Positions 5,277 to 6,839 of a stretch of DNA of 6,839 nucleotides are shown piece by piece. The position numbers and the translations under genes were made by a program. The stretch spans positions 495 through 7,333 of the forward strand of contig DJKT01000053.1 in the NCBI GenBank assembly GCA_002436205.1, written 5' to 3'. The notes under the pieces are model-generated. The model had not been told where the DNA came from. It saw only the letters and a list, made by a program, of their open reading frames with translations, and did no database searches. This DNA is from Candidatus Peribacter sp. UBA6535. GTDB taxonomy: Bacteria > Patescibacteriota > Gracilibacteria > Peribacterales > Peribacteraceae. The first letter of the stretch is position 1; each line of letters starts with the position of its first letter.

Positions 5277-6509
5277 ATGTCCAAAGAGAGAGTACTCGCC
5301 AGCCTAGATATCGGAAGTTCAAAAATACGGACTGTTGTTGCTGTTGCTGACGGAGACGAGACGCAAAGCATGCCGAATATTATTGGTGTCGGGCTTTCTC
5401 CTTCACTTGGTATGCGCAAGGGGCATGTGATTGATGTCGAAGAACTTATCCATAATATTATCTCCTCCTTAGAAGATGCAGAACGCATGGCAGGTGTTCC
5501 TATTAACCATGTGTTCGTTGGAATGTCTGGCTCTCACATTGAGGCGTTTGATAGTCGCGGTGTTATTGCCATCTCCGGATCAGAAATTACCGTTGACGAT
5601 GTTGCTCGCGTTCTGGACGCGGCTCAGGCAGTTTCTATTCCGGCAAATAGAAGGATTCTCCATATAGAACCCAAGGCATATTCTGTTGATGAGCAGCGCG
5701 GTATCAAAAACCCCGTTGGTATGACAGGTATTCGCCTGGAGGTGGATGCACATATTGTTACGGGGCACGTGCAGCATGTGAAGAATGTTGAGAAGTGTGT
5801 GGATCAGGCAGGAGTGGATATTGATGATCTTGTTCCATCAACTATTGCAGCCTCGGAGGCTGTTCTCACCAAGCGCCAAAAGGAACTAGGTGTTGCAGTC
5901 ATCGATGTAGGGGCTGGCTGCATTAGCCTTGCAGTGTTTGAGGAAGGAACAATTTTACATAGTGTGTGCATCCCATTGGGAGGCGAGAGTGTGACAAATG
6001 ATATTGCCATTGGACTGCGTACCTCAGTAGATACTGCTGAGAAAATCAAGATTGAATTTGGATCTGTGCTCCCGGAAGAAATTCCGGAGCGCGAGATGAT
6101 CGACCTCTCTACGGTTTCCAAAGTCGATACACAGACCGTTTCGAAGAGATACATGGCAGAGATTATGCAGGCGAGATATTTCGAAATTTTCTCACTCGTC
6201 AACGAAGAGCTTAAGAGAATCGGACGTGCAGGCATGTTGCCTGCTGGAGCCCTTCTTACCGGAGCCGCCGTAAAGGCGCCTGGTGTTCTAGATCTCTCTC
6301 GAGATGTTTTGGGTCTTCCTGTACAGATGGGATTCCCGACAGATATTGGAGGAGTTATCGAGAAAGTTGATGATCCGGCCTACGCAACAGCGCTCGGAAC
6401 TTTGGTGTGGGGTATGCGTGAGGGCGATGGCCCACAACGCATTGGTGGAGTACAGATGAAACGTGCCTTAAGTCATGCAGGTTCTTGGTTCAAGAGTCTG
6501 CTTCCTTAA
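5277..6509 (+). CDS. ftsA: cell division protein FtsA
   Basis: An actin-like ATPase of 410 residues from ATG 5277. It carries the phosphate-1 motif LDIGSSK (residues 10-16), the phosphate-2 motif VIDVGAGCISLAVF (about 208-221) and the adenosine motif LLTGAAVKAPGV (about 326-337). The 1C (SHS2-type) region that distinguishes FtsA from other actins lies between the first two. The last 17 residues (394-410, ending GSWFKSLLP) form an amphipathic helix, the usual membrane anchor. FtsA binds the FtsZ tail and tethers the Z-ring to the inner face of the membrane. The frame is open back to ATG 5139, which would add 46 residues unlike any FtsA; I prefer 5277 because it gives the usual short lead-in (MSKERVLASLDIG). 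Neither start has a Shine-Dalgarno site. ftsZ follows after 31 nt. Confidence 0.93.
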   Translation: MSKERVLASLDIGSSKIRTVVAVADGDETQSMPNIIGVGLSPSLGMRKGHVIDVEELIHNIISSLEDAERMAGVPINHVFVGMSGSHIEAFDSRGVIAISGSEITVDDVARVLDAAQAVSIPANRRILHIEPKAYSVDEQRGIKNPVGMTGIRLEVDAHIVTGHVQHVKNVEKCVDQAGVDIDDLVPSTIAASEAVLTKRQKELGVAVIDVGAGCISLAVFEEGTILHSVCIPLGGESVTNDIAIGLRTSVDTAEKIKIEFGSVLPEEIPEREMIDLSTVSKVDTQTVSKRYMAEIMQARYFEIFSLVNEELKRIGRAGMLPAGALLTGAAVKAPGVLDLSRDVLGLPVQMGFPTDIGGVIEKVDDPAYATALGTLVWGMREGDGPQRIGGVQMKRALSHAGSWFKSLLP

Positions 6510-6540
6510 TTTTTGAGTTACGTAATTTCCCCCTTTTTTC

Positions 6541-6839
6541 ATGTCAGATACGCTACGTTCCCTCTTCTCGGGCAGCAAGCCTGCCGGGTCGCAGCAAGGC
6601 GATGATGATGGTACTACAGCTAGTACTGCCAGCTCTCGCGAAGTTCGTCCGGATGTTACCCCCGGTGCCGATATCCGTGTTCTCGGTGCAGGCGGTGGCG
6701 GCTCCAATGCCATTAAGCGCATGATGGATGCCAAAATACAAGGTGTTGAGTTTATTGCAGTCAACACAGATGTTCAGGCGTTGTATCACAACCCTGCAGG
6801 CATCAAGCTTACTATTGGTCGTGGTGTAACCCGTGGCCT
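6541..6839 (+). CDS. ftsZ: cell division protein FtsZ, N-terminal part
   Basis: The frame is open from ATG 6541 to the right edge, giving 99 complete codons of a truncated gene. Residues 1-44 are a hydrophilic tail rich in Ser, Asp and Thr. The tubulin-like GTPase fold then starts with DIRVLGAGGGGSNAIKRM (about 44-61), the first nucleotide-binding loop. It continues with GVEFIAVNTDVQAL and IKLTIGRGVTRGL, in the usual FtsZ order. The GTP signature GGGTGTG and the FtsA-binding C-terminal tail lie outside the window. FtsZ polymerises into the cytokinetic ring. The tail before the GTPase core is longer than in E. coli or B. subtilis FtsZ, where the core begins within about a dozen residues. No Shine-Dalgarno site lies in the 31-nt gap after ftsA, so translation may rely on coupling or another mode. 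Confidence 0.95.
   Translation, partial: MSDTLRSLFSGSKPAGSQQGDDDGTTASTASSREVRPDVTPGADIRVLGAGGGGSNAIKRMMDAKIQGVEFIAVNTDVQALYHNPAGIKLTIGRGVTRG

Noticed and set aside
5804..6235. Minus-strand frame of 143 codons antisense to ftsA
   Set aside because: It is Ser/Thr-rich with no motif, typical of antisense shadows over a strongly coding gene.
1..6839. UGA recoded as glycine, as in some Candidate Phyla Radiation lineages
   Set aside because: TGA serves as a plausible stop at 415-417 and for the membrane glycosyltransferase, and none of the long genes has an internal in-frame TGA.

Overview
The window is chromosomal DNA from a bacterium using the standard code: every gene ends in TAA, TAG or TGA, and no long gene contains an in-frame TGA. 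It carries housekeeping genes (truB, a tRNA-Lys, ftsA, ftsZ) together with a stand-alone 5'-3' exonuclease, a TMTC-like GT-C/TPR membrane protein and several genes with no visible Shine-Dalgarno site. This mix suggests an uncultivated lineage such as the Candidate Phyla Radiation (perhaps Peregrinibacteria-like). That placement is a guess from gene content and style, not something the sequence proves.

Layout. Positions 3-194 (+) are the C-terminal end of a TruB-like tRNA pseudouridine synthase entering from the left. Next comes a coupled pair: a small DUF5678-like protein (about 238-417, +) overlapping a retropepsin-like aspartic protease (407-811, +). A Cys-rich predicted lipoprotein with an internal two-fold repeat follows (870-1358, +). 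A complete tRNA-Lys(CTT) with encoded CCA lies on the minus strand (1374-1448). It is followed by a palindrome-rich spacer containing a second copy of only the 5' part of the tRNA (1531-1551). A minus-strand pair comes next: a GT-C glycosyltransferase with C-terminal TPRs (1603-3285), preceded in transcription order by a protein matching only the C-terminal half of glycogen synthase (3331-3930). A divergent intergenic region (3931-4063) separates these from a 5'-3' exonuclease (4064-5035, +) with a C-terminal sliding-clamp-binding motif. Finally ftsA (5277-6509, +) and the 5' end of ftsZ (6541 onward, +).

How they work together. FtsA and FtsZ are partners in the division ring: FtsA tethers FtsZ filaments to the membrane. 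The exonuclease probably removes RNA primers and flaps in replication and repair, recruited by the sliding clamp. The two minus-strand genes look like an envelope or carbohydrate pair, although the short glycogen-synthase-like protein may not be catalytic. The stretch from about 195 to 1600 looks accessory: it has small, poorly conserved-looking genes, is visibly more AT-rich in the lipoprotein gene, and abuts a tRNA with a duplicated fragment. No CRISPR array, transposase, recombinase or complete mobile element was seen.
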